DNA of 23,324 bases from AEGEAN-183 sp964614345 (GTDB lineage: Bacteria; Pseudomonadota; Gammaproteobacteria; Magnimaribacterales; Magnimaribacteraceae). Positions within the stretch are counted from its first letter, which is position 1. Each line of letters begins with the position of its first letter. The stretch covers positions 1-23,324 of the forward strand of contig CAZTLP010000021.1 in the NCBI GenBank assembly GCA_964614345.1, written 5' to 3'. Below the pieces are notes generated by a model. The model did no database searches, was not told the DNA's origin, and worked only from the letters and a program-made list of their open reading frames with translations. Below, one piece after another: positions 14,768 to 22,910 of this stretch. The translations under genes were made by a program, and so were the position numbers.

Positions 14768-15328
14768 TTAACTTCTAAAAAGATGTTTGTAAACTTCTTG
14801 TCCTTGCTCTCTGGCGTAAGTAAAGACACTTAAAGCAGTAAATATTAATACGCCAACAACCGCTATCTCATAAAGCAAATTTAGAAGCATTGAGTACGAA
14901 TTTATAGATTCTTGCAGAAGGGTTATGATGAAAAGAGCTATCGTCCATCCAGTAAAGTGTTTGCCCCATCTATTTGACTCGGAGTTTCGTCCTTCAAACA
15001 ACATTAAGTAAAGCATGGAGCCCATTACCGCAAGAGCATCTCTAACTAAGAGTATGCTGACAAGCCAGATAGGTAATAGCTGAACGTAAGCAAGAGCAAG
15101 TAAAGTACTTAGGATTAAGCATTTATCAGCTAAAGGATCTAATAATTTCCCAAATTCACTTTCCCAGCCATAACTTCTAGCTAGATAACCATCGAAACCA
15201 TCTGAAATACCTGCAAAAATAAATAAAAGAAGAGCCAGTAACTCATTTCCTTGATAGATAAAAATACAAATAGGAATAGCCAATAACAATCTTAATGAAG
15301 TAATTACATTGGGAACGAGTTGAAGCAC
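14768..15328 (-). CDS. CDP-alcohol phosphatidyltransferase (PgsA-like), GTG start
   Basis: 186 residues with about five or six membrane segments and the full family signature D-G-x2-D-G-x2-A-R-x8-G-x3-D-x3-D, read as Asp43, Asp46, Arg51, Gly60, Asp64 and Asp68. The N-terminus VPNVITSLRLLLAIPI is typical of CDP-diacylglycerol-glycerol-3-phosphate phosphatidyltransferases, which make phosphatidylglycerol phosphate at the inner membrane. PgsA is the best guess, but head-group specificity is not certain from motifs. The start is GTG, sharing its first G with the TAG of the DUF2066 gene (TAGTG). The TAA is followed immediately by the hda ATG, so lipid synthesis and DnaA inactivation genes share one message. 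Confidence 0.87.
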   Translation of the reverse strand: MLQLVPNVITSLRLLLAIPICIFIYQGNELLALLLFIFAGISDGFDGYLARSYGWESEFGKLLDPLADKCLILSTLLALAYVQLLPIWLVSILLVRDALAVMGSMLYLMLFEGRNSESNRWGKHFTGWTIALFIITLLQESINSYSMLLNLLYEIAVVGVLIFTALSVFTYAREQGQEVYKHLFRS

Positions 15329-16365
15329 TATCTTTCTGCCTGATAAATATATTCGAGAGCTATTCCATTCCCTTGGGAAGGTTGGTTAGTTAAAAGTGGA
15401 TTCACGTTCATTAATTTCTCCAGATCAGAGACCTGCCCTCTTATTGATAATACATAAGTAACAGTATCACTAGAAATGGACCCAATACTATACGCATAAA
15501 CCAAGGCGTTGGTTTCAATTATCTTTTCTACATTCAGCAAGTCATTGTGTTCTTCAACTCCAGAAACTGAAATTCTTAACTCAGTTTTGATATTAGGATC
15601 TATATTTAATTGAAAATCTTTAGACAGCTCGTCCGCTAGCGTATCTATCATGTCATTTAACGTAATCCTTTTAAAATCAGAGATAGGTGATAGACAAAAT
15701 GGTTCTGTAATTAAAAGGCCATACTCGTTCTGAATATAACAAATCATCCAATCTTCTAAACCATATCTTGAAGAAATTTTATTTAGAAAATCTTGATCGG
15801 ATCTCGGTTCATAAAGGTTTAAGTACTTCAAGTCTATTAAATCTAATACCGGCTCAATAAAAACAATGTTTCTCATTGAGCCCCTAGTATCTATCTTTGA
15901 TTTGATTTCAGTACAGCTTTCCCGTCTTTTTATTAAAATTTCTTCTTCATCAACTATTAAGAATGATTCAGATTTACAGGGAAGGAACAATAATACTTTG
16001 GGTTTTATTCCTATCCATAATGGCAAACTGTTTTCTGATAAAAGTTTTCTAACCTCTTCGCCATTGAATGAGAAGATGGCCAAAATACTGTCTGCTTCTG
16101 ATGACAATCTGTACTCGCTAATAAATTTTTCTGAGTTTTTAACAGCTTTAACAACTGCAGGATAAGTATTTATCTCCGAATTACCTGATACGGTTAACAT
16201 TAGATTTTGAAAAGCGAGCTTCATACCTTCATCGATAGAAACTCTATCAGTCCCCTCTAACTCCACTTGAATTTCATAAAGTTCTTTAAATACATAGCCC
16301 TCTTCACCGTATATAGACGGCGAAATACAAAGTAAAAATAAATAAACTAAATAAAATTTTTTCAT
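15328..16365 (-). CDS. DUF2066 family exported protein
   Basis: 345 residues with an N-terminal signal peptide (Met-Lys-Lys, hydrophobic core, cleavage near residue 20 before EEG), so it is periplasmic or outer-membrane associated. The N-terminal part (about 25-110) contains VSIDEGMKLAFQNLMLTVSG, characteristic of DUF2066 proteins. No catalytic motif is evident and the function is unknown. Gammaproteobacterial members are commonly encoded between hda and purM, as here. The gene is first in the DUF2066-phosphatidyltransferase-hda unit and diverges from purM across a 65-nt spacer. Confidence 0.82.
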   Translation of the reverse strand: MKKFYLVYLFLLCISPSIYGEEGYVFKELYEIQVELEGTDRVSIDEGMKLAFQNLMLTVSGNSEINTYPAVVKAVKNSEKFISEYRLSSEADSILAIFSFNGEEVRKLLSENSLPLWIGIKPKVLLFLPCKSESFLIVDEEEILIKRRESCTEIKSKIDTRGSMRNIVFIEPVLDLIDLKYLNLYEPRSDQDFLNKISSRYGLEDWMICYIQNEYGLLITEPFCLSPISDFKRITLNDMIDTLADELSKDFQLNIDPNIKTELRISVSGVEEHNDLLNVEKIIETNALVYAYSIGSISSDTVTYVLSIRGQVSDLEKLMNVNPLLTNQPSQGNGIALEYIYQAER

Positions 16366-16400
16366 TTAAAAAATAACAAGCAGAACTTAATTAAGATGGT

Positions 16401-16409
16401 TGCTAAAAT
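16401..16409 (+). promoter_or_regulatory. Extended -10 promoter for purM
   Basis: TGC-TAAAAT is an extended -10 element (five of six consensus bases), 21 nt before the purM ATG. The predicted leader is about 15 nt and has no Shine-Dalgarno sequence. I see no clear PurR-type palindrome in the 65-nt spacer. Confidence 0.45.
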
Positions 16410-16430
16410 ACTTTCCCTAATTCTAAATCT

Positions 16431-17519
16431 ATGAGCAAAAAAGTTCCAAAGGAAAACAAATCTCTTCTGTATAAAAGAAATTCATCTCTTAGCTATAAAG
16501 ATGCGGGTGTGGACGTTGAGGCGGGTTATGAGCTTGTTGAAAGGATAAAACCGTTTGTTAAAGAAACTCGTAGATCTGAAATTATTTCAGGTCTAGGTTC
16601 TTTTTCCGCTTTAAGTAAATTACCTAAACACATAGAAAACCCCATTCTAGTAACTTGCACAGATGGGGTGGGAACTAAGATTGAATTAGCTAGAGAAATG
16701 GGAAAGTTCGACACCATAGGTATTGATTTGGTTGCCATGTGTGTCAATGACTTAGTTACATGCGGGGCTGAACCTCTACTCTTCCTGGATTATTATGTTA
16801 CTGACAGTCTCAACGTAGAATTAGCTTCTAAAGTAGTACAAGGAATTGCTGAAGGGTGTAAGCAGGCTAATTGTTCTCTTGTTGGCGGAGAAACTGCTGA
16901 ACATCCAAACAGCTTCCCTGAAAACAGTTTTGACCTTGCAGGATTTGCTTTGGGCGTAGTAGACGAGAATAAAATAATAGGTAAAGAATTAGCCGAAAAT
17001 GGAGACATCCTTTTGGGCTTAGCCTCTAATGGTGTTCATTCTAATGGGTTCTCACTGATCAGAAAAATTATTGGTCAAGAACCAGAATCATTACTATTAA
17101 AAATTAACGGGCAAAGTCTTGGGTCAAAACTCTTAACTCCAACTAGAATCTATGTAAAAGAAGTACTTGAACTAACTAAGGTTTTTAAAATCTCAGCTAT
17201 TTCTCATATAACGGGCGGAGGATTTTACGAAAATATACCCAGAATTCTTAAAACTGACTCTGTTGCAAAGATCAACTTTAAGGAAAAAGAATGGCCTACT
17301 TATGAACTTTTTGAATGGATAAAGTCTAAAGGAAATATTACTCAAAAAGAGATGTTATCTACTTTTAATTGTGGGATAGGTATGGTCTTAGCACTTAAAG
17401 AGGTAGATGTAGAAGATGCAATTAAGCTATTGGATAGTCTAAATATTGATTCAAAGGTAATAGGGAAAGTAGAACCGAAGAAAACAGAAGAAGAGTCCAT
17501 AGAAATAAAAGTTAATTAA
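16431..17519 (+). CDS. purM: Phosphoribosylformylglycinamidine cyclo-ligase
   Basis: 362 residues, with about 13 extra N-terminal residues compared with the E. coli enzyme. Family blocks are SYKDAGVD (21-28), TRRSEIISGLGSF (47-58), the ATP/substrate loop TDGVGTKIELA (77-87), IGIDLVAMCVNDL (96-108) and CSLVGGETAEHP (148-159), in the usual order. The enzyme closes the imidazole ring to give aminoimidazole ribotide (AIR), the fifth step of purine synthesis. No alternative start codon lies nearer the conserved block, so the basic N-terminal extension seems genuine. purN starts at the base after the stop, as in the classical purMN operon. Confidence 0.97.
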   Translation: MSKKVPKENKSLLYKRNSSLSYKDAGVDVEAGYELVERIKPFVKETRRSEIISGLGSFSALSKLPKHIENPILVTCTDGVGTKIELAREMGKFDTIGIDLVAMCVNDLVTCGAEPLLFLDYYVTDSLNVELASKVVQGIAEGCKQANCSLVGGETAEHPNSFPENSFDLAGFALGVVDENKIIGKELAENGDILLGLASNGVHSNGFSLIRKIIGQEPESLLLKINGQSLGSKLLTPTRIYVKEVLELTKVFKISAISHITGGGFYENIPRILKTDSVAKINFKEKEWPTYELFEWIKSKGNITQKEMLSTFNCGIGMVLALKEVDVEDAIKLLDSLNIDSKVIGKVEPKKTEEESIEIKVN

Positions 17520-18161
17520 ATGACAAATTTTTCTTTTGCAGTACTTATTTCAGGTAATGGTTCTAATCTGCAAGCTATGATAGAAGCAATTAATGGAAAC
17601 AAGATTTCAGGAAGAATTTGTTGTGTCGTGAGCAATAAAGAAGATGCCTACGGATTAGAAAGAGCTAAAGAGGTAGAAATACCTACTGAAGTAATAAGTA
17701 ACAAGGATTTTAAAACAAGAGAGGACTTTGATGCTGAGATGGTAAGAGTTTTGTCTATTTATAACCCTGATTTGATTGTTTTAGCAGGATTTATGAGGAT
17801 TCTGAGCCCAGTATTTGTAAACGCCTTTCCGGGAAAAATTCTGAACATACACCCTTCTCTTCTTCCAAAATACCCAGGATTAAACACGCATGAAAGGGTT
17901 TTGGATTCTTCAGATAATATACACGGCATTACAGTACATTTTGTAGACGAAACCTTAGATGGAGGCCCCATATGTGCTCAATCTTCACTTGAAATTACAA
18001 CTAATTCAGTGAAACAGCTTGAACAACAAATTCACAAACTTGAACATGAATTATATCCAAAGGTAGTAGGTTGGTTTGGTGAAGGTCTATTAAAATTGAC
18101 TGATGGAAAAGTATACTTTGAGAATAGAGAACTAAAGATAGGAGAGATTAATGAGAAATAA
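17520..18161 (+). CDS. purN: Phosphoribosylglycinamide formyltransferase (10-formyl-THF dependent)
   Basis: 213 residues, the expected length. The phosphate-binding loop is ISGNGSNLQAM (10-20). The catalytic triad equivalents are Asn109 and His111 in ILNIHPSLLPKYPG and Asp147 in DETLDGGPI. The enzyme transfers a formyl group from 10-formyltetrahydrofolate to GAR in the third purine step. It starts without a gap after purM, and its last 11 nt overlap the DUF3108 gene, so all three are probably one transcript. Confidence 0.97.
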   Translation: MTNFSFAVLISGNGSNLQAMIEAINGNKISGRICCVVSNKEDAYGLERAKEVEIPTEVISNKDFKTREDFDAEMVRVLSIYNPDLIVLAGFMRILSPVFVNAFPGKILNIHPSLLPKYPGLNTHERVLDSSDNIHGITVHFVDETLDGGPICAQSSLEITTNSVKQLEQQIHKLEHELYPKVVGWFGEGLLKLTDGKVYFENRELKIGEINEK

Positions 18162-18846
18162 ATTTTTTATTATTTTGCTTATATCGTTTGCCTTTCAAAT
18201 CTCAGCAGAAAAATTAGAGGTATTAAAGCCTTCGAAGGCCACGTTGACCATGAATGCTGGAGATATGGAAGTTTGGCTTGAGAAAAAAGACAATAATATT
18301 TGGGAAATGGGCTCCAATGTAGATGGCGGAAGAGTTTTTCAAAGAGAGGAAATCTCCATTTTCGAGTTAAAAGATAACTCTGTAATTCCTCTAGATCATA
18401 AAATAAAGATGAAAATACTATTCAAAAAGATTAAAGCTTCTGCTCGCTTTAATTGGGAAAGTTATACCTTGGATTATAAAGAAGGGAAAAACCAAGGTTC
18501 GCTCAAGTTAGTTAATGGAACACTAGGCCCAGCAACAGCTCAACTTAAAATGAGACTAGATTTAAGAGCAATGGATATCAACGCTCTGCCTGAAAAAATT
18601 AAATACTTGGTTTATTTTAGAGGAGAAATAAAGGAGAGGACTTACTCTTTAAAAGGGTTTGAGGATACAGAGACACCTTTTGGAACATTTAATACTTTAA
18701 AAGTGGAGAGAGAGTTTCTTCCTGAAGAGGAAAGAGAACAAATATACTGGTTTGCTCCAGATCTGGACTTTACAATTGTAAGAATTCTCAATAATGACGG
18801 TAGAGAATCAGACCTTTTATTAAAGAGCCTAGAGTTTGGCGATTAA
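18151..18846 (+). CDS. DUF3108 family exported protein
   Basis: 231 residues with a signal peptide (MRNKFFIILL start, cleavage near residue 19 after ISA). The mature part is mostly beta-strand, with the conserved block GFEDTETPFGTFNTLKVER and a YWFAPDLDFTIVRI segment typical of DUF3108. The function is unknown; it is probably a periplasmic protein with a lipocalin- or barrel-like fold. A GGAGAG ribosome site lies inside purN. In Pseudomonas and relatives the same family follows purN, so the linkage is conserved. The TAA shares TTAA with the dcd stop on the other strand. Confidence 0.83.
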   Translation: MRNKFFIILLISFAFQISAEKLEVLKPSKATLTMNAGDMEVWLEKKDNNIWEMGSNVDGGRVFQREEISIFELKDNSVIPLDHKIKMKILFKKIKASARFNWESYTLDYKEGKNQGSLKLVNGTLGPATAQLKMRLDLRAMDINALPEKIKYLVYFRGEIKERTYSLKGFEDTETPFGTFNTLKVEREFLPEEEREQIYWFAPDLDFTIVRILNNDGRESDLLLKSLEFGD

Positions 18847-19409
18847 GTTTTAGGCAAGGTTACGCCTTTTTGACCTTGATATTTACCACCTCTATCTTTG
18901 TAACTGGTTTCACATTCTTCGTCTGACTCTAAAAATATCATTTGTGCGACACCCTCGTTTGCATAAATTTTAGCAGGCAGGCTGGTAGTATTAGAAAACT
19001 CAAGCGTTACGTGGCCTTCCCATTCGGGCTCTAGAGGAGTTACATTAACTATTATTCCGCACCTAGCATAAGTAGATTTACCTAAACAAATAGTAAGTAC
19101 ATTTCTTGGAATTTTGAAATATTCTATGGTGCTTGCCAGTGCAAAAGAATTTGGTGGTATGACGCACTCATCATTCACTAAATTAACAAAACTTGTTTCA
19201 TCAAAATTTTTTGGATCTACCGTAGCAGAATTTATATTAGTGAAAATTTTGAATTCATTTGAACATCTAACGTCATATCCGTACGAAGATGTACCATAAG
19301 AAATAAGTCTTTTCTCACCGTTTTTTCTGACTTGTTTAGGCTCGAAAGGATCAATCATTCCTTTCTCACTAACCATTCTTTTAATCCATTTATCCGATTT
19401 TATTGTCAT
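18843..19409 (-). CDS. dcd: dCTP deaminase
   Basis: 188 residues, corresponding to the 188-residue Dcd type found in pseudomonads and many alphaproteobacteria. Near-invariant blocks are SSYGYDVRC (41-49), the long CLGKSTYARCGIIVNVTPLEP region (108-128), WEGHVTLEFSN (130-140) with the catalytic glutamate at Glu137, and the C-terminal lid RGGKYQGQKGVTLPK. The enzyme converts dCTP to dUTP, feeding thymidylate synthesis through dUTPase. AGGAAA lies about 9 nt before the ATG. It ends against DUF3108 and diverges from the M20 gene. Confidence 0.97.
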   Translation of the reverse strand: MTIKSDKWIKRMVSEKGMIDPFEPKQVRKNGEKRLISYGTSSYGYDVRCSNEFKIFTNINSATVDPKNFDETSFVNLVNDECVIPPNSFALASTIEYFKIPRNVLTICLGKSTYARCGIIVNVTPLEPEWEGHVTLEFSNTTSLPAKIYANEGVAQMIFLESDEECETSYKDRGGKYQGQKGVTLPKT

Positions 19410-19481
19410 TAACTATAATTTCCTGTTGATCAGTTATGTGCTATTTTGTTATTTCGCAAAGATACTAAATTCTTAAAAATT

Positions 19482-20768
19482 ATGAAAATTATACTCCCTA
19501 TTCTATTTATTTTTATTCTTTCGACTTCGTCTTTACAGGCAGATAACAAAGTTGATCTTATAAATCTCTATAAAGAACTTCATGCTAATCCTGAGCTTTC
19601 TTTTAAAGAAGAAAAAACTTCAAAAAAATTGGCTAATATTTTGAGAGACCTTGGTCTTGAGGTTACAGAAAACTTTGGAGGCTATGGGGTAATTGCATTA
19701 TTTAGAAATGGTGAAGGAAAAACAATCATGCTCAGGGCTGATATGGATGGCCTGCCCGTTGAGGAATTAACAGGCGCTCCGTATGCAAGTAAAACTAAAT
19801 CTTTTAACCAAGTAGGAGATGAAGTGTTCACGATGCATGCTTGCGGTCATGACATACATATGACTTCCTTGATTGGAACTGTCATTAATTTAATTGAAAG
19901 AAGAGATGATTGGCAGGGAACTTTATTGATTAATTTGCAACCAGCTGAAGAAGTTAGTGGAGGGGCTAGAAATATGATCAAAGAAGGTATCTTTGAAAAA
20001 TTTCCTAGACCTGATTTTAATTTAGCTTTTCATGTAAGTGCTGATCTTCCTGCTGGAAAAGTTGGCTATGTACCTGGATGGGCAATGGCAAATGTTGATT
20101 CAGTGGATATTACTATTAAAGGTGTGGGAGGACATGGGGCTTATCCTCATACTACAAAAGATCCTATTGTCATGGCTTCTCAGCTTATAAACAATTTACA
20201 GACTATAGTAAGCAGAGAAATAGCTCCTATAGAAGCTGCTGTAGTAACCGTAGGCTCCATACATGGTGGCACAAAACACAATGTTATTCCTAGTGAAGTT
20301 AGACTTCAGTTAACTTTACGTTCTTACAAAGACGAAGTTAGGAATCAAACTATCTCAACGATTAGAAGAATCGCTAGAGGGTTAGCTGAAGCCAATGGCT
20401 TACCCAAAGAATCCTACCCTGAAATTACCCTTAAGGATGAGTACACACCCGCACTCTTTAATAACCCTGAACTGACCGAAAAAGTAAGGATCAGCTTTGA
20501 AACTGCTTTAGGTAAAGAGAATGTGTTGAAACTCTCGCCAGTAATGGGAGGTGAGGATTTTGGTATGTACGGTAGAGTTGAACCAATTATTCCAACAGCT
20601 TTATTTTGGTTGGGTTCAGTAAATAAGAAAGTTTATGACACCTCTCTCAGAGAAAATATAGGACTGCCATCTCTACATTCAGCTTTCTTTCTTCCTGATC
20701 CTGAGCCTACTATATCAACAGGTGTAAAAGCTATGAGTGAGGCTGTTATAGATTTATATCAAAACTAG
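19482..20768 (+). CDS. Exported M20-family amidohydrolase
   Basis: 428 residues from the ATG at 19482. A signal peptide of about 20 residues ends SLQA before DNK, so the enzyme is periplasmic. Metal-site motifs of the M20D (hippurate/N-acyl amino acid hydrolase, IAA-amino acid hydrolase) group are LRADMDGLPV (84-93), MHACGHDIHM (118-127) with Cys121 and His123, the glutamate pair EE (156-157), and His184. A lid/dimerisation domain includes KGVGGHGAYPHTTKDP. It probably removes acyl groups from amino acids or small peptides outside the cytoplasm; the substrate is not known. An upstream in-frame TTG (19446) would add 12 polar residues before the signal peptide and is less likely. The stop shares CTAG with recR. 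Confidence 0.88.
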   Translation: MKIILPILFIFILSTSSLQADNKVDLINLYKELHANPELSFKEEKTSKKLANILRDLGLEVTENFGGYGVIALFRNGEGKTIMLRADMDGLPVEELTGAPYASKTKSFNQVGDEVFTMHACGHDIHMTSLIGTVINLIERRDDWQGTLLINLQPAEEVSGGARNMIKEGIFEKFPRPDFNLAFHVSADLPAGKVGYVPGWAMANVDSVDITIKGVGGHGAYPHTTKDPIVMASQLINNLQTIVSREIAPIEAAVVTVGSIHGGTKHNVIPSEVRLQLTLRSYKDEVRNQTISTIRRIARGLAEANGLPKESYPEITLKDEYTPALFNNPELTEKVRISFETALGKENVLKLSPVMGGEDFGMYGRVEPIIPTALFWLGSVNKKVYDTSLRENIGLPSLHSAFFLPDPEPTISTGVKAMSEAVIDLYQN

Positions 20769-21379
20769 TCTTCAGAATTTAGAATCGTTCTTCCACTAAG
20801 AGCATGCATGATAGTTCCTCCATCAACGTACTCCAATTCACCACCTAAAGGAACACCTCGAGCTAATCGACTAAGCTTTAAAGTTTCTATTCCTTTTAAT
20901 CCTTCAAAGATAAAGTTAGCCGTGGCTTCACCTTCTAAAGTGGAATTAGTAGCCAAAATAATCTCAACAAATGAATTTTCTTTGGCTATTTTTAATAACT
21001 GATTTAGACCTAATTCTTCTGGACCCATATTGTCTATGGGAGATAAGTGGCCGTGTAGAATAAAATACTTTCCTCTGTATTGATGGCTTTCTTCGATAGC
21101 AAAAACATCGGAAACGGTTTCAACAACACACAACGTGGTTGAATCCCTCTTTTTGTCATTACATATGATACAGAGGTCTTGTTCTGAAAATATCCTACAT
21201 TCTTTACATTGGCCCACATTTGATAATGTCTGAGATAAGGATTCCGCTAAGATCTTGCCGGCTTCTCTATCTTTCTCTAGTAAATGCAATACCATTCGTC
21301 GTGCAGATTTAGGACCTACTCCAGGTAAACATTGAAAAGCTTCTATCAAGCTATCAACAAAGGGGCTGATATTATTCAC
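20765..21379 (-). CDS. recR: Recombination mediator RecR, GTG start
   Basis: 204 residues, the usual length. Helix-hairpin-helix LPGVGPKSARR (18-28), four zinc cysteines (58, 61, 70, 73), and a Toprim domain starting CVVET with the HLSPIDNMGPEELG segment (111-124). RecR works with RecO, and with RecF where present, to load RecA at gaps. The start is GTG in GTGA, overlapping the dnaX stop by 4 nt, with AAGGA about 6 nt upstream. No ybaB/ebfC gene lies between dnaX and recR. Confidence 0.96.
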   Translation of the reverse strand: MNNISPFVDSLIEAFQCLPGVGPKSARRMVLHLLEKDREAGKILAESLSQTLSNVGQCKECRIFSEQDLCIICNDKKRDSTTLCVVETVSDVFAIEESHQYRGKYFILHGHLSPIDNMGPEELGLNQLLKIAKENSFVEIILATNSTLEGEATANFIFEGLKGIETLKLSRLARGVPLGGELEYVDGGTIMHALSGRTILNSED

Positions 21380-22854
21380 TGAGATTCCTTAGGAGTTATT
21401 GAAGACTCTACTATTTTTCCCCCGAGAGAATCCAATATATTCTTAACGGCAGGGTCATTTTTTATGTCTTCTGACGCCTTACTTAGCCTCTTTGCTTTCT
21501 TTTTCTCCTTAGTTTTATTTGGTGAGGACTCATGAGCTTCACCTTCCTCGAAAAAGATAAGACACTCAAGATCTAAGGCTTCATTTATACAATCTTGGAA
21601 TTTTTCCCGGTGTGTTCCACTGAGTATTTCTAACTTATCTTTTGGCATAGAAAAATAAATAACTGTGTCTTCTGTCCTTAGAAAGGAGCAATGGGAAATT
21701 AATTGTTTTGTNNNNNNNNNNNNNNNNNNNNNNNNNNNNNNNNNNNNNNNNNNNNNNNNNNNNNNNNNNNNNNNNNNNNNNNNNNNNNNNNNNNNNNNNN
21801 NNNNNNNNNNNAACCCATCACCGATATTAGGAGCTAAATCCATATCTCTCTTTGCTATCAAGCCTATTTGATAAAGCAATTGAATATCTTCAGCTTTTAA
21901 AGATTCCGACAAAGGAATGATATCTTCTGAAGGTAAATTCAAATCCGAAACAGTTTCTGGTGAAATCTGGATTATGGCCATGTGTTGAAGTGTTTCTAAA
22001 ATTAGATCCATTAGCCTCTGATAATCAACACTTAGACTTGAGATATCTCGGAGATTTTTAACTAACTTGTCAGCTTTCTCATTAATAACACAATCTATTA
22101 ACTCATAGACTCTATCGTAGGGTAGAGTTCCCAGCATTTCAGAAATAAGTGAATCTGTTAAGCTTGCATTACAGAAGGCAATTGCTTGATCCGCTATAGT
22201 CAGACAGTCCCTCAAGCTTCCCCTGCCAGCTCTTGAAATCTGATTAATGCTTTCCTCATCATATTTAACACCTTCTTCACTTAATACTTCCTTCAATCTT
22301 TCGCTTAGTTGAGTCGGTGTTAGATTCTTAAGATGAAATTGCAAACACCTGGATAACACTGTCGCTGGAACACTTTCTGGTTCAGTTGTTGCTAGGATAA
22401 AAACAACATGGGGAGGTGGTTCTTCTAAAGTTTTGAGTAAGGCATTAAAGCTGTGTTTTGAAAGCATATGGACCTCATCAATTAAATAAACTTTATACCT
22501 GGATGAACCGGGCATATGCATAACTGTTTCTAAAAGTTGCTGGGTCTCCTCCACTCCCCTTCTTGAGGCCGCATCCACTTCTTGAAAATCTATAAATCGA
22601 CCTTCATTAATGGATTCGCATGCTTGGCATTTATTACACGGAGAAGACTTGAGGCCTTCTTCGCAATTTAAACATTTAGTTAAAATTCTTCCGAGAGTGG
22701 TTTTACCGACTCCTCTGGTTCCACTAAATAAGTAAGCTTGATGAACTTTGTTGCCGTCTAATGCATTGGACAATGCTTTTACTACATGTTCTTGACCTAC
22801 AACCTCTGCAAAACTATTGGGGCGCCATTTTCTAGCTAATACTTGATAACTCAT
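21376..22854 (-). CDS. dnaX: DNA polymerase III tau/gamma subunit, interrupted by an assembly gap
   Basis: The N-terminal AAA+ clamp-loader module is intact: ARKWRPNSFAEVVGQ (7-21), Walker A GTRGVGKT (45-52), zinc cysteines at 64, 73, 76 and 79, DEVH (126-129) and sensor SRC (168-170). Domain III ends near residue 347, where 100 N begin. After the gap come 111 more codons, a basic linker and a C-terminal DPAVKNILDSLGGKIVESSITP segment like other DnaX C-termini. The frames on both sides agree if the gap is 100 nt, but 100 N is a conventional placeholder, so the true length is unknown. The listed 492 residues are short for a full tau, and sequence is probably missing. A 56-nt spacer with its own promoter separates it from recX; recR is coupled downstream. 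Confidence 0.95.
   Translation of the reverse strand: MSYQVLARKWRPNSFAEVVGQEHVVKALSNALDGNKVHQAYLFSGTRGVGKTTLGRILTKCLNCEEGLKSSPCNKCQACESINEGRFIDFQEVDAASRRGVEETQQLLETVMHMPGSSRYKVYLIDEVHMLSKHSFNALLKTLEEPPPHVVFILATTEPESVPATVLSRCLQFHLKNLTPTQLSERLKEVLSEEGVKYDEESINQISRAGRGSLRDCLTIADQAIAFCNASLTDSLISEMLGTLPYDRVYELIDCVINEKADKLVKNLRDISSLSVDYQRLMDLILETLQHMAIIQISPETVSDLNLPSEDIIPLSESLKAEDIQLLYQIGLIAKRDMDLAPNIGDGXXXXXXXXXXXXXXXXXXXXXXXXXXXXXXXXXXTKQLISHCSFLRTEDTVIYFSMPKDKLEILSGTHREKFQDCINEALDLECLIFFEEGEAHESSPNKTKEKKKAKRLSKASEDIKNDPAVKNILDSLGGKIVESSITPKESQ
21712..21811. other. Assembly gap, 100 N
   Basis: Exactly 100 consecutive N lie inside dnaX, between domain III and the linker to the C-terminal domain. 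A round 100 usually marks a gap of unknown size. The two flanks are not guaranteed to be joined correctly, though both are recognisably dnaX. Confidence 0.99.
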
Positions 22855-22871
22855 TACTCAAAGATAGTGTA

Positions 22872-22900
22872 ATCATATGATTGTGTATTTGCTAAGTCCA
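22872..22900 (-). promoter_or_regulatory. Candidate dnaX-recR promoter
   Basis: On the minus strand TGGACT (22900-22895) and TATGAT (22877-22872) are separated by 17 nt, with four and five of six consensus matches. The predicted start lies about 11 nt before the dnaX ATG. The -10 box overlaps the 12-bp palindrome AATCATATGATT (22871-22882). Confidence 0.45.
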
Positions 22901-22910
22901 CAACCTATTT

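Noticed and set aside
18852..18871. AGGC-loop-GCCT followed by five T after the DUF3108 gene
   Set aside because: The stem is only 4 bp with an 8-nt loop, and it lies in conserved dcd codons; too weak to call a terminator.
19446..19481. Upstream in-frame TTG start for the M20 amidohydrolase
   Set aside because: It would put 12 polar and charged residues before a textbook signal peptide; the ATG at 19482 begins exactly at the signal sequence.
22871..22882. AATCATATGATT, a 12-bp perfect palindrome before dnaX
   Set aside because: It is very AT-rich, overlaps the likely -10 box, and has no second copy; chance or promoter composition explains it well enough.
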